A DNA stretch of 64,000 nt. Origin: Streptomyces sp. R302. Lineage in GTDB: Bacteria > Actinomycetota > Actinomycetes > Streptomycetales > Streptomycetaceae. A program made the position numbers and the translations under genes. Below the pieces are notes generated by a model, which saw nothing but the letters and a program-made list of their open reading frames with translations, searched no databases and had not been told where the DNA came from. Position 1 is the stretch's first letter. The number at the start of each line of letters is the position of its first letter. Shown here piece by piece: positions 9,008-17,220 of this stretch. The DNA is taken from positions 496,001 through 560,000 of the forward strand of contig NZ_JABBGE010000004.1 of the NCBI RefSeq assembly GCF_012927245.1. Direction: 5' to 3'.

Positions 9008-9120
9008 GGGGGTCGGTTGGTCCGGGTGTTTGCTTGACCGGATCGGCCTGGTTCGGGGGTCGGTTGGTCCGGGTGTCTGTTGACCGGACCGGTCTGGGCC
9101 GGGGGGCGGTTGGTCCGGGC
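9008..9120. repeat. 46-47 bp tandem repeat before the acetyltransferase gene
   Basis: The block GGTCGGTTGGTCCGGGTGT appears at about 9011 and 9058, with a diverged third copy at about 9104, each separated by related CCGG-rich filler, giving a period of 46-47 bp. It ends about 23 bp before the predicted -10 of the acetyltransferase gene. Confidence 0.85.
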
Positions 9121-9154
9121 GCTCGCCCGGGTCGGGGCCGGTTAGCATGGGCGC

Positions 9155-9712
9155 ATGCCCGACGGACTCGACCAATTCCTCGCGGCCGGGCCCCGCGTGG
9201 GGCTGCGGCCGTTCAGCCTCGACGACGCCGAGGAGTTCACCGCCCGGGCCGAGGAGAGCGTCGCCCTGCACCGCCCGTGGCTGTTCCCGCCCCGGACGGC
9301 CGAGCACTACGCCGCCTACGCGGGCGCCCTGATCGAGGAGCCGGCCCGGGCGGGCTTCCTCGTCTGCGAGCACGGCCGCGAGCACGGCGAGGCGGGCCGC
9401 ATCGCCGGCTTCCTCACCGTCAACAACATCGTCCGCGGAGCCTTCCGCAGCGGCGCCCTCGGCTACGGCGCCTTCGCGCACGCCGCCGGGCGCGGCCTGA
9501 TGGGGGAGGCCCTCGGCCTCCTTCTGGCCCACGCCTTCGGACCGATGGGACTGCACCGCCTGGAGGCCAACATCCAGCCGGGCAACGCCCCTTCGCGCGC
9601 CCTGGTCCGCCGGGCCGGCTTCCGCCTGGAGGGTTTCTCCCCGGCGATGCTGTTCATCGACGGCGCCTGGCGGGACCACGAGCGCTGGGCGATCACCGAC
9701 CCTTGCGGTTGA
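9155..9712 (+). CDS. GNAT N-acetyltransferase, RimJ/RimL type
   Basis: 185 residues. The fold is recognised by the N-terminal strand RVGLRPFSLDDAEEF and the acetyl-CoA-binding C-terminus (GLHRLEANIQPGNAPSRAL, then RAGFRLEG), as in ribosomal protein or broad-substrate acetyltransferases. A TAGCAT -10 hexamer at 9143-9148 lies 6 nt before the ATG, predicting a leaderless transcript. The 3' end overlaps the convergent DUF6204 gene by 20 bp. Substrate unknown. Confidence 0.88.
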   Translation: MPDGLDQFLAAGPRVGLRPFSLDDAEEFTARAEESVALHRPWLFPPRTAEHYAAYAGALIEEPARAGFLVCEHGREHGEAGRIAGFLTVNNIVRGAFRSGALGYGAFAHAAGRGLMGEALGLLLAHAFGPMGLHRLEANIQPGNAPSRALVRRAGFRLEGFSPAMLFIDGAWRDHERWAITDPCG

Positions 9713-10028
9713 TCTTCATCGTGTCGAGGTCGGTCACCGTGGACCTCAGCCCCCGGTAGCCGTGCCCGAGCGCGGCCAGCGCGGCCTCCACCCGCTCCTC
9801 GGCGAGCGTCCCGGCCATCTCGTCGCCGTCCTCGGCGTCCGACACGACCACCAGCCGGTACGAGAAGTGCTTCAGCGCCCGGTCGTAGGTGAGCGAGCCC
9901 TCCTCGGTGAACCGCATCGCCGCCAGGCCGTGCTCCTCCACCCCGGCGAGCAGCTGCTCCCGGCTCTCCGGCGTCAGCCCGTCGAAGGTGCCCCGCACGA
10001 TGACCCGGTAGGTGTGTGGCGTGCCCAT
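9693..10028 (-). CDS. DUF6204 family protein
   Basis: 111 residues, ATG at 10028. Small alpha/beta protein beginning TPHTYRVIVRGTFDGLTPES and ending TVTDLDTMKINRK, the conserved pattern of the actinobacterial DUF6204 family. No signal peptide or catalytic motif is visible. It overlaps the acetyltransferase tail by 20 bp in convergent orientation. Function not known. Confidence 0.8.
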   Translation of the reverse strand: MGTPHTYRVIVRGTFDGLTPESREQLLAGVEEHGLAAMRFTEEGSLTYDRALKHFSYRLVVVSDAEDGDEMAGTLAEERVEAALAALGHGYRGLRSTVTDLDTMKINRKGR

Positions 10029-10127
10029 CTCTCGTACTCCCGTGGCGCTCCCGGTGCCCGCCCCGACGGCGGACGACCCTCCACCCTAGGCAGGGGGCTG
10101 CACCGGGCGCGCGCCAATATTCCCGGC

Positions 10128-10943
10128 TCAGGAGACGCGGCAGAGGATCTCGCCGTGCGGCACCATGAAGCAGGCGTCCTCCCGGGCGCCCCACTCGCGC
10201 CAGGCCGCGGCGATCTCCGCCAACCCGGCCCGGGTGGCGTGGCCGCCCCCGACCGCCAGGTCCGCGTAAGAGGAGGTCGTGGTGCGGTCCGCCCACAGGC
10301 CGCTCCACCAGGCCCGCTCCTCGGGGGTGGTGAAGGTCCAGGCGCTCGTCGTGACGGAGACGTCGGAGAGTCCGGCGCTCAGCGCCCAGGCGAACAGCCG
10401 CCGCCCGGCGTCCGGTTCGCCGCCGTTGGCGCGCGCCACCCGGTGGTAGAGCTCCAACCACCCGTCCAGGACGGGCAGTTCGGGATACCAGGCGAACGCG
10501 CCGTAGTCGCTGTCGCGGGCCGCGACGATCCCGCCGGGCCGGCAGACACGGCGCATCTCGCGCAGCGCGCCCACCGGGTCGCCCACGTGCTGGAGCACCT
10601 GGTGGGCGTGGACGACGTCGAAGGAGTCGTCGGGGAAGTCCAGTGAATGGACGTCCGCCACCTTGAACTCCACGTTCTCCAGGCCCCGTTCGGTGGCCGT
10701 AGCGCGCGCCTTGTCCAGGACCTCCTCGGAGGTGTCCACGGCGGTCACCCGCCCCGGGGTGACCAGCGCTGCCAGGTCGGCGGTGATCGTGCCGGGCCCG
10801 CAGCCGACGTCCAGCACGTCGAGCCCCGGGCGCACTTCGCCCAGCAGGTACGCCGCCGAGTTGGCGGCCGTGCGCCAGGTGTGGGAACGGAGGACCGACT
10901 CGTGGTGGCCATGGGTGTAGACGACGGGCTGCTGCTGCGTCAT
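10128..10943 (-). CDS. class I SAM-dependent methyltransferase (UbiE-like)
   Basis: 271 residues. Motif I is LDVLDVGCGPGT (residues about 41-52), followed by the acidic strand end TAVDTS and post-motif FDVVHAHQVLQHVGDPVGAL. Such proteins methylate small molecules; the substrate cannot be inferred. The ATG at 10943 faces an AT-rich intergenic region containing a strong dyad. Confidence 0.88.
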   Translation of the reverse strand: MTQQQPVVYTHGHHESVLRSHTWRTAANSAAYLLGEVRPGLDVLDVGCGPGTITADLAALVTPGRVTAVDTSEEVLDKARATATERGLENVEFKVADVHSLDFPDDSFDVVHAHQVLQHVGDPVGALREMRRVCRPGGIVAARDSDYGAFAWYPELPVLDGWLELYHRVARANGGEPDAGRRLFAWALSAGLSDVSVTTSAWTFTTPEERAWWSGLWADRTTTSSYADLAVGGGHATRAGLAEIAAAWREWGAREDACFMVPHGEILCRVS

Positions 10944-11118
10944 GGAACCGACTCCCTCGGTGTGGGTGGTGGGTCCACCGTACGACCGATCACCGGATAG
11001 TGAGACTGCTGTCTTGGTATGTGGACTCGCTCGGTGGAGAGGAGGGTGGTGAACGCTCGTGGAATCGAGGGGAGTTCGGGCGGCTTCTCGCCGGGTCGTG
11101 ACGAGAAGTGGAGGGATT

Positions 11119-11143
11119 GAAGTTGGTTTCTAGAAACGACTTC
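11119..11143. promoter_or_regulatory. AT-rich dyad, candidate operator
   Basis: Perfect 12-bp palindrome GTTTCTAGAAAC (11126-11137) flanked by inverted outer half-sites GAAGT (11119-11123) and ACTTC (11139-11143). Such an AT-rich dyad is rare in this sequence. It lies 175 bp upstream of the methyltransferase start and about 400 bp before the pseudogene. Confidence 0.45.
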
Positions 11144-11360
11144 TATATCGTTCCGTGTGGGGGGACGCGCAACGGGGGCGCGTGCCGCGCGGGGCGGCCC
11201 GGACCGTGGGGGGAACCGGGCCGCCGCCGTGTCCTTCTCGGCCGTCCTCGTGACAGCCTCGTGAACGGAACCCCGCCACCCCGGCCGCGGCGCCCCGCAC
11301 GCGCCTACGATCGGCCCGCCGCCCGCCCGGCGGACCGACCCGTGACCGTGCCGAGGAGCC

Positions 11361-11435
11361 CCGTACCGCATCCGCCCGTACCGCACTCGTCCGCACCGCA
11401 CCCGCTTGCGCCGCATCCGCCGGTGTCGCACCCGC
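11361..11435. repeat. five 15-bp tandem units
   Basis: Units starting at 11361, 11376, 11391, 11406 and 11421 follow the pattern CCGTACCGCATCCGC with substitutions. The 15-bp period keeps reading frame, compatible with a repeated pentapeptide in the former N-terminus of the oxidase. Confidence 0.85.
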
Positions 11436-11526
11436 TCACGCCCGCCCCCCGAACACCTCTGACCCGGCCCCGCCGTCGTACCCGGCGCCTCCGCCCCCGG
11501 CCTCCGCCGCCACCCCCACGCTCTCC

Positions 11527-12570
11527 TCCGCCGCGCCCGGCATCGTCAAGCCGCTGCCCGACGCCCACTTCACCGTGCGCGGCACCAACGCCGAAGCCCG
11601 GTTCGACGCCTTCGGCGGCACCGGGTTCCTCACCCCGCCGACCGCTTCTTCGCCCGCAACCACACCTCCCCCCCCCGGTTCTCGACGCCGCCGACTGGCG
11701 GCTCACCCTCCGGGGCGACGGCCTCCACGGCCTCCACGGCCGCGCCCCTGTCCGCTTCATCCACGGGCAGCTCCGCGACCTGCCCTCCGTCACCCGGACG
11801 GCCCTCGTCGAATGCGTCGGTAACGGCCGCAGCCTCTACGCCACCCGGCAGGGATGGCCCGTCCCCGGCATCGCCCGGACGCTCGGCGCCGTCGGCGCCG
11901 CCCGCGGGGCGCGGCGTCCGCCTCGTCGAGGTGCTGCGCCGCGCCGGACTCGCCCACGACGCCGTCGGCCTGCTGCCGCGCGGCCTGGACGACCCGTACG
12001 TCTCCGGTGGCGCCGACCACGGCCGCCCGCCGCCGCCCGCTGCCGGCCGCCAAGGCGCTGGGCGACGTGATCCTCGCGTACGAGATGAACGGCGAGCCCC
12101 TCCCGTACGACCACGGGCGCCCCGTCCGGCTCATCGTGCCGCACTGGGGCGGCGTCGCCTCCGTCACGTGGCTCGGCGACATCGAGGTCTCCATCCGCCC
12201 CCTCGCCAGCCCCTGGTCCACCGACTGGTACCGCCTCTTCGGGGAGCCCCACCCGGCCGGCGGCAGCGCCCCGATCGCCCGCCGGGCCTTCAAGCCCGGC
12301 TTCCAGCGCCCTTCGGCGCCACCACCGGAAGCGGGCAGGATCCACCGGCTCACCGGCCGCGCCTGGTCCGCGCACGCGCCCGTCCGCTCCGTCGACGTCT
12401 CCACCGACGGCGGGGCTACCCGGCACGCAGCCCGCCTCCAGGGCGGACCCGCCACCTCCCTCTCCCGCACCACCGCCGTCGCCCGGAACATCCAGCCCGA
12501 CACCGCCGTCCACAACACCCAGGGCTACCTCGTCGACGCCGTCGTCCGTCACCCGATCACCGTCGCCTGA
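11527..12570 (+). pseudogene. sulfite oxidase-type molybdopterin oxidoreductase, frameshifted
   Basis: Homology to the sulfite oxidase family jumps between frames. Frame 1 has GIVKPLPDAHFTVRGTNAEA; then frame 3 DRFFARNHT; frame 2 from about 11684 has DWRLTLRGDGL and LVECVGNGRSLYATRQG with the conserved Mo-liganding cysteine; frame 3 again has LRRAGLAHDAVGLLPRGLDD; frame 1 from about 12045 has AYEMNGEPLPYDHGRPVRLI and SPWSTDWYRL. At least four frame changes are needed, one near a poly-C run at about 11672, and the C-terminal dimerisation part looks shortened. The gene is therefore read as a pseudogene, although clustered sequencing errors cannot be excluded. Confidence 0.85.
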
Positions 12571-12652
12571 ACGGGCGGACGGGGGCGAACCTCCGTATAA
12601 AGGGCACGGGGCTGCCGTACCCGGAGCCCCGCGCGCTCAGGAGGTGCGGGAC

Positions 12653-13918
12653 ATGCGGGAGACGGCTCCGGAAGGCCGCGGCCCGGTGCGCTACGGACCC
12701 CCCGTGCCCGAGAGCGGCCGGCCCGTCCCCCCGGGACTCGCCGCCCTCCTCGCGGCCGCCGCCGGCCGGACCGACCCCGAACCGCCCGGCGGCGGACCCG
12801 TGCTGCGCGAGGCGGCCGCCGGCTACTGGTGGCGCCGCGGCCTGCGCGGCCACGCCGAGGACTCCCTCGCCGCCCCCGGCGCCCCCGCCCTGCTCCTCGC
12901 CCTCCTCGCCGCGCACGGCGGCGACGTGCTGCTGCCCCGGCCCTGCCCCGCCTGGTGGACCCCGCAGATCCGGCTGCTCGGCCGGCCCGCGTACCACGTG
13001 CCGACCACCGCCGAGGCGGGCGGCGTCCCCGACCCGTACGCACTCCTGGAGACCGTCCGCCGGGTCCGCGCCGAGGGCGGCGACCCCCGGGTGCTGCTGC
13101 TCTCCGTCGCCGACGACCCGACCGCCACCGTCCCCCCGCCCGAACTCGTCCGCGAGAGCTGCGAGGCCGCCGTCGCCGAGGGCCTCCACGTCATCAGCGA
13201 CGAGACCTGGCGCGACACCCTCCACCACCCCCGCGACACCGTCCTGCTCAGCCCCGCCGAGATGTGCCCCGACGACGTCACCGTCCTCGCCGACCTCGCC
13301 GGCGGCGGACTCGTCCCCGCCTCCTGGCCCTGCGCCGTCGCCCGCTTCCCGCCCACCGGTCCCACCCGCGCCGACCGGTACGGCGACCCGCGCGCCCGTG
13401 CCCTCGACGTCCTCACCGCCCTCGGCGCCGTGCTCCCCGCCCCCGTCGCGCCCGCCGTCGCCCACGCCCTCGACGAACCCGAAGACGTCCTCGTACCGGC
13501 CCTGCGCGCCGCCGCCGTCCACGGCCGGCTCGCCGCCGCCGCACACCGCGCCGTCCTCGCCGCCGGAGCCCTCGCCCGGCCCCCGCAGGCCGGCCGCCAC
13601 CTCTACGCCGACCTCGGCCCGCTCCGCGCCGGCCTCGCCGCCCGGGGCGTCACCGACTCCCTGGAACTGGAGCAGTACCTCACCGACCGGCTCGGCGCCC
13701 CCGCCCCCGGGGGCCACCGCTTCGGCGACGAGATCGGCGCCCTGCGCGTCCGCCTCGCCACCGGGCCGCTGCTCGGCGCCACCCCGCCCGAACGCGCCGA
13801 GACCCTCGCCACCCGCGAACCCGAACAACTGCCCCAGACGGTACGGGCCCTGGCCGCCCTCACCGCCGTCCTCGACGACCTGGCCCACCCGACCGCGCAG
13901 AACGGAGCCCGCAGATGA
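12653..13918 (+). CDS. aminotransferase-fold protein lacking any lysine
   Basis: 421 residues. ATG 12653 is 8 nt after AGGAGG; a GTG 9 bp upstream is less well placed. The layout resembles fold-type I PLP aminotransferases: large domain, the motif LHVISDETWRDTL equivalent to the D-x-x-Y cofactor region, and a small C-terminal domain. The segment where the Schiff-base lysine normally lies reads VTVLADLAGGGLVPASWP, and I find no lysine anywhere in the protein. Canonical PLP catalysis is thus impossible. A TATAAA -10-like hexamer lies at 12596-12601. The stop overlaps the start of the MBL gene, so the two are co-translated and probably work together. Confidence 0.75.
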   Translation: MRETAPEGRGPVRYGPPVPESGRPVPPGLAALLAAAAGRTDPEPPGGGPVLREAAAGYWWRRGLRGHAEDSLAAPGAPALLLALLAAHGGDVLLPRPCPAWWTPQIRLLGRPAYHVPTTAEAGGVPDPYALLETVRRVRAEGGDPRVLLLSVADDPTATVPPPELVRESCEAAVAEGLHVISDETWRDTLHHPRDTVLLSPAEMCPDDVTVLADLAGGGLVPASWPCAVARFPPTGPTRADRYGDPRARALDVLTALGAVLPAPVAPAVAHALDEPEDVLVPALRAAAVHGRLAAAAHRAVLAAGALARPPQAGRHLYADLGPLRAGLAARGVTDSLELEQYLTDRLGAPAPGGHRFGDEIGALRVRLATGPLLGATPPERAETLATREPEQLPQTVRALAALTAVLDDLAHPTAQNGARR

Positions 13919-15225
13919 CCGAACGGACGGCAGACCCCGCCCCGGCCACCCAGGCCCCGCCCCCGGCCGCGCCCCCCGAGGCCCCGCACCGCACCGCGCC
14001 CGCCGACCCCTCGCGCCCGGCCGCGCCCGCGGAGACCTCCCGCCGGTCCGCGCCCGCCGACCACCCCCACGCGTCCGCGCCCGCCGACCACCCCCAGGCG
14101 TCCGCGCCCGCCGATCACCCCCACGCGTCCGCGCCCGCCGACCACGCCCACGCGTCCGCGCCCCCGGACCACCCCCACGCCTCCGCGCCCCCCGACCACC
14201 CGCGCCCGGACGCGACCGCCGACCACCCCCGCCCGACCGGGGCCGCCGTCCTCCCCACCTCGGTGCTGCAGCCGCTCGGGCGGTTGCGGGTGGACTGGCC
14301 CCGGAGCTTCGCCGACCGGCTGACCGCGCCCCTGCCCGGTGTGCGGGCGCTCGCGCGGCTCGCTCGCGAAGGGGCCGTACGACCCCGCCCCGAGGGGCTC
14401 CGGGACGCGCCCCTGCTGCCGTTCGAACCCGGGCCGCTGCCGCCCGCCGGGCCGTCCACGGTCGCCGTCACCTGGGCCGGGCACGCCAGTTGGGTCCTCC
14501 GGGTCGGCGGGCTCACCGTCCTCACCGACCCCGTCTGGTCCCGCCGGATCCTCGGCACGCCCGCCCGGCTCACCCCGGTCGGCGTCCGCTGGGAGGACCT
14601 GCCGCCGGTCGACGCCGTCGTCATCAGCCACAACCACTTCGACCACCTCGACGCCCCCACCCTCCGCCGCCTCCCGCGCGCCACCCCGGTCCTCGTCCCC
14701 GCCGGCCTCGGCCGCTGGTTCGTCCGCCGCGGCTTCACCCGGGTCACCGAGCTCGACTGGTGGGAGGCGGCCGAACTCGACGGCGTCCGCTTCGACTTCG
14801 TCCCCGCCCACCACTGGTCCAAGCGCACCCTCCTGGACACCTGCCGCTCCCTGTGGGGCGGCTGGGTGCTCACCGACCCCGCCGGGCACCGCGTCCACTT
14901 CGCCGGGGACACCGGATACGGCCACTGGTTCGCCGAGATCGGCCGCCGCCACCCCGGCATCGACCTCGCCCTCCTCCCCATCGGCGCCTACGCCCCGCGC
15001 TGGTGGCTCCGCGACGTCCACACCGACCCCGAGGAGGCCGTCCGCGCCCTCCAGGACCTGGGCGCCCGCCGGATGGCACCCATGCACTGGGCCACCTTCG
15101 TCCTCTCCTCCGAACCCGTCCTGGAACCCCTCACCCGGGTTCGCGCCGCCTGGGCGCACGCCGGGCTGCCCGCCGAGGACCTGTGGACCCTCCCGGTCGG
15201 CGGCTCACGCGTCCTCGTGCCGTAG
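13915..15225 (+). CDS. MBL-fold hydrolase (NAPE-PLD/UlaG-like) with repetitive N-terminus
   Basis: 436 residues, ATG 13915 overlapping the previous stop (ATGA). Residues 1 to about 110 are a low-complexity Ala/Pro/His region with seven nine-residue repeats (SAPADHPHA). The metallo-beta-lactamase domain follows: VTWAGHASWVL, the metal site HNHFDHLD, then PAHHW, FAGDTGYG and MHWATF. This arrangement is that of the NAPE-PLD/RomA group, which hydrolyses phosphodiesters or lactones. The histidine-rich repeat could bind metal (inference). The 3' end overlaps convergent DedA by 21 bp. Confidence 0.88.
   Translation: MTERTADPAPATQAPPPAAPPEAPHRTAPADPSRPAAPAETSRRSAPADHPHASAPADHPQASAPADHPHASAPADHAHASAPPDHPHASAPPDHPRPDATADHPRPTGAAVLPTSVLQPLGRLRVDWPRSFADRLTAPLPGVRALARLAREGAVRPRPEGLRDAPLLPFEPGPLPPAGPSTVAVTWAGHASWVLRVGGLTVLTDPVWSRRILGTPARLTPVGVRWEDLPPVDAVVISHNHFDHLDAPTLRRLPRATPVLVPAGLGRWFVRRGFTRVTELDWWEAAELDGVRFDFVPAHHWSKRTLLDTCRSLWGGWVLTDPAGHRVHFAGDTGYGHWFAEIGRRHPGIDLALLPIGAYAPRWWLRDVHTDPEEAVRALQDLGARRMAPMHWATFVLSSEPVLEPLTRVRAAWAHAGLPAEDLWTLPVGGSRVLVP
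14047..14235. repeat. 27-bp minisatellite, seven units, in frame
   Basis: Seven consecutive 27-bp units encode SAPADHPHA and variants (residues about 45-107 of the MBL protein). The last two units diverge (SAPPDHPRP, DATADHPRP). Copy number is likely to vary between strains. Confidence 0.9.
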
Positions 15226-15945
15226 CCCGCCCGGCCGGTCGCCGTCCCGCCCCTCGCCGTCACCGCCCCGGTCGCCGCCCCGTCCGTCCCCGCCCCGGTC
15301 GCCGCCCCGCCCGTCCCCGCCCCGGTCGCCGCCCCGCAGCCGTCGCCACACCGCCGGAGCCGCGCCGATCAGGACGGTCAGGCCGACCGCGGCGACCACG
15401 CCCTGCCAGGGCTCGGGGAAGAGCGAACCGCCGAGGATGCCGATGAGCTGGTACGTCGCCGCCCACGCCAGACAGGCCGCCGAGTCGCCGCGGGCGAAGC
15501 GGCGCAGCGGCATGCGGGCCAGCAGGCAGGCCAGCATGACCGGGATGCGGCCCGCCGGGACCAGCCGGGACAGGACGAGCACCGACACCTGATGGGTGTC
15601 GAGCCGCTCCTGCGCCTGCGCGAGCCGGTCCGGGGTCACCCGGGCGCGCAGGGTCGCCAGCCAGCGCGAACCGTTCCGCGACCGCACGCCGCGCTGCCCC
15701 AGCCAGTAGAGGGCCAGGTCCCCGAGGAAGGCGGCGGACGAGGCGAGCAGGAAGACGAAGAGCAGGGAGAACGGCGACGACTGGTGGAAGGCGACCACCG
15801 TCGCCGAGCTGACGATCGCCCCCGTCGGCACCACCGGCACCAGGGCACCCAGCGCCACCAGGAGGAACAGCGACGGATAGCCGACCGCCTGCTGCGTCGA
15901 CTCCAGCGGCAGGTCGCCGACCGCGGCGAGCACCCCACCCGTCAC
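15205..15945 (-). CDS. DedA family membrane protein
   Basis: 246 residues from GTG 15945, preceded by GGAGGTC and overlapping the stop of the upstream MBL gene (GTGA). It has about five hydrophobic segments and the DedA/SNARE-associated signature: a re-entrant region (PVVPTGAIVSSATVVAF), LGDLALYWLGQRG, then SRLVPAGRIPVMLACLLARM, with the conserved arginine and proline. DedA proteins act in lipid flipping and envelope homeostasis at the cytoplasmic membrane. The hydrophilic C-terminus is a Gly/Asp/Arg repeat (GGDRGGDGR). Co-translation with an MBL hydrolase is notable. Confidence 0.9.
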   Translation of the reverse strand: MTGGVLAAVGDLPLESTQQAVGYPSLFLLVALGALVPVVPTGAIVSSATVVAFHQSSPFSLLFVFLLASSAAFLGDLALYWLGQRGVRSRNGSRWLATLRARVTPDRLAQAQERLDTHQVSVLVLSRLVPAGRIPVMLACLLARMPLRRFARGDSAACLAWAATYQLIGILGGSLFPEPWQGVVAAVGLTVLIGAAPAVWRRLRGGDRGGDGRGGDRGGDGRGGDRGGDGEGRDGDRPGGLRHEDA

Positions 15946-16718
15946 CGGGCGACCTCCGGCCGCACCCGCTCGCCGTGGGCGAGCCGGTGCACCGTCACCT
16001 TCGGCGCCAGGCGCGCCGCGTGGCGCACGAACTCGTCGCCCGGCGCGTGGAACTCGTGCGGCCGCACCCCGTCCAGGCCGATCGGCCAGTACGTGCCGTA
16101 GTGCACCGGTACCGCCGCCGCCGGCGACAGCGCGGCCAGCGCCTCCGCCGCCCGCCCCGCGTCCAGATGCCCCTGCCCCAGGTACGGGCCCCAGCCGCCG
16201 ACCGGCAGCAGCGCCACGTCCACCGGACCGACCTCCTCCGCCATCGCGTCGAACAGACCGGTGTCCCCGGCGAAGTACGTCCGCGCCTCGCCCTCGACGA
16301 CGTACCCGAGGGCGGGGGAGCGGTGCGGGCCGAACGGCAGCCGCCGCCCGTCGTGCCGCGCCGGCACCGCCCGCACGGTCACGCCCTCCACCGTCACCTC
16401 GTCGCCCGGTACGACCTCCGTCAGCCGCAGCCCCGCCCCCGCCGCCAGCCTCCGCAGACCCGGTACGGCTCCGGGCGCGCCGCGCGGCACGAGCAGCCGG
16501 GTGCCGGGCGCGAGGCGGGCGAGCGACGGCAGGTGCAGATGGTCGGAGTGCAGGTGCGACACGAGCACCGCCTCCGCCACGGTCGCCTCCGGCGGCGGCG
16601 GGGCGCCCCGGCGGCGCCGCAGATGCGCGAGGCGCCGGGCGAACAGCGGGTCGGTGAGGAACCGGACCCCGGAGTCCTCGACCGTGCAGGTCGCGTGCCC
16701 CCACCAGGTGACCTCCAC
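15942..16718 (-). CDS. UlaG-like MBL-fold metal-dependent hydrolase
   Basis: 258 residues from GTG 16718, immediately before the conserved opening VEVTWWGHATCTV. Metal-binding motif SHLHSDHLHL, then PARHDGRR, FAGDTGLFDAM and PVHYGTYWP complete the MBL domain. Upstream frame extension lacks homology. Substrate unknown; family members are lactonases or nucleases and phosphodiesterases. Coupled by GTGA overlap to the DedA gene. Confidence 0.87.
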   Translation of the reverse strand: MEVTWWGHATCTVEDSGVRFLTDPLFARRLAHLRRRRGAPPPPEATVAEAVLVSHLHSDHLHLPSLARLAPGTRLLVPRGAPGAVPGLRRLAAGAGLRLTEVVPGDEVTVEGVTVRAVPARHDGRRLPFGPHRSPALGYVVEGEARTYFAGDTGLFDAMAEEVGPVDVALLPVGGWGPYLGQGHLDAGRAAEALAALSPAAAVPVHYGTYWPIGLDGVRPHEFHAPGDEFVRHAARLAPKVTVHRLAHGERVRPEVAR

Positions 16719-16815
16719 CGGCCTGCCGCCCTTCCCTCGCCCGCGCTCTCTCCCTCCCGAGGGTAGAGGCCCGGCGCCCCTCCCGTGCGGCCGCGCCGGG
16801 CAGTAGGGTCGGCCC

Positions 16816-17220
16816 ATGAACGACGTCCGGGTCGCGGCGATCGCCAGCCTGACCCCGCTCGAAGAACTCGATTCCGACCCCTTCCTCGTCGACACCCGCG
16901 CCCAGCACGCGGTGTGCGCCCGCTGGGCGGTGGAACGGGGGTACGTCCTCGCGCGCGAGCTCCACTGCTACGGCGTCCGCCCCGACCACGACGCGCTCTG
17001 GGCCGACGTCGAGTCCGGCGAGGTCGACGTCTTCGTCGCGGCGAACGAGCGGGTGCTCGCGCGGGCGCTGACCTCGGTGCCGGAGTTCCGTGCGGAGTGC
17101 GCGCGGCGGGGCGTGCGGGTCGAGACGGCCGGCGGGCCGCTGCCCCTCTACGACTCCGCCGCCAAGGCCGCCGTCCACCGCCGCCTCTCCATGCCCACCG
17201 CCGGCTACGACGGCACCTGA
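16816..17220 (+). CDS. small protein resembling a serine-recombinase N-terminal domain
   Basis: 134 residues. The order RVAAIASLTP, then DTRAQHAVCARWAVERGYVL, ALWADVESGEVDVFVAANERVLARAL, then ECARRGVRVETA parallels the resolvase catalytic fold (RVAxYxRVS, Q-x-x-C, ARGY, LLADVRAGRVDxVVxxxxDRLxR, RGV). The catalytic Ser and the LDRLsR arginines are not conserved and there is no DNA-binding domain, so recombination is unlikely. TAGGGT at 16804-16809 ends 6 nt before the ATG, predicting a leaderless mRNA. Function unknown; fold assignment is my inference. Confidence 0.6.
   Translation: MNDVRVAAIASLTPLEELDSDPFLVDTRAQHAVCARWAVERGYVLARELHCYGVRPDHDALWADVESGEVDVFVAANERVLARALTSVPEFRAECARRGVRVETAGGPLPLYDSAAKAAVHRRLSMPTAGYDGT

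Larger units (their letters stand above)
10944..11520. other. gene-free interval between the methyltransferase and the sulfite-oxidase pseudogene
   Basis: About 575 bp. It holds the likely methyltransferase promoter region, an unusually AT-rich patch with an imperfect dyad near 11119-11143, and a 15-bp tandem repeat at 11361-11435 that probably encoded the degenerate N-terminus of the decayed oxidase. Open frames on both strands lack family signature and start signals. Confidence 0.6.

Noticed and set aside
8540..9083. Open frames through the pentamer tract
   Set aside because: All frames are open because the repeat lacks stops; no protein pattern or start signal.
11108..12070. Continuous frame crossing the oxidase region
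   Set aside because: Only its middle part matches the sulfite oxidase family; the rest is out of frame, so it was treated as part of a pseudogene.
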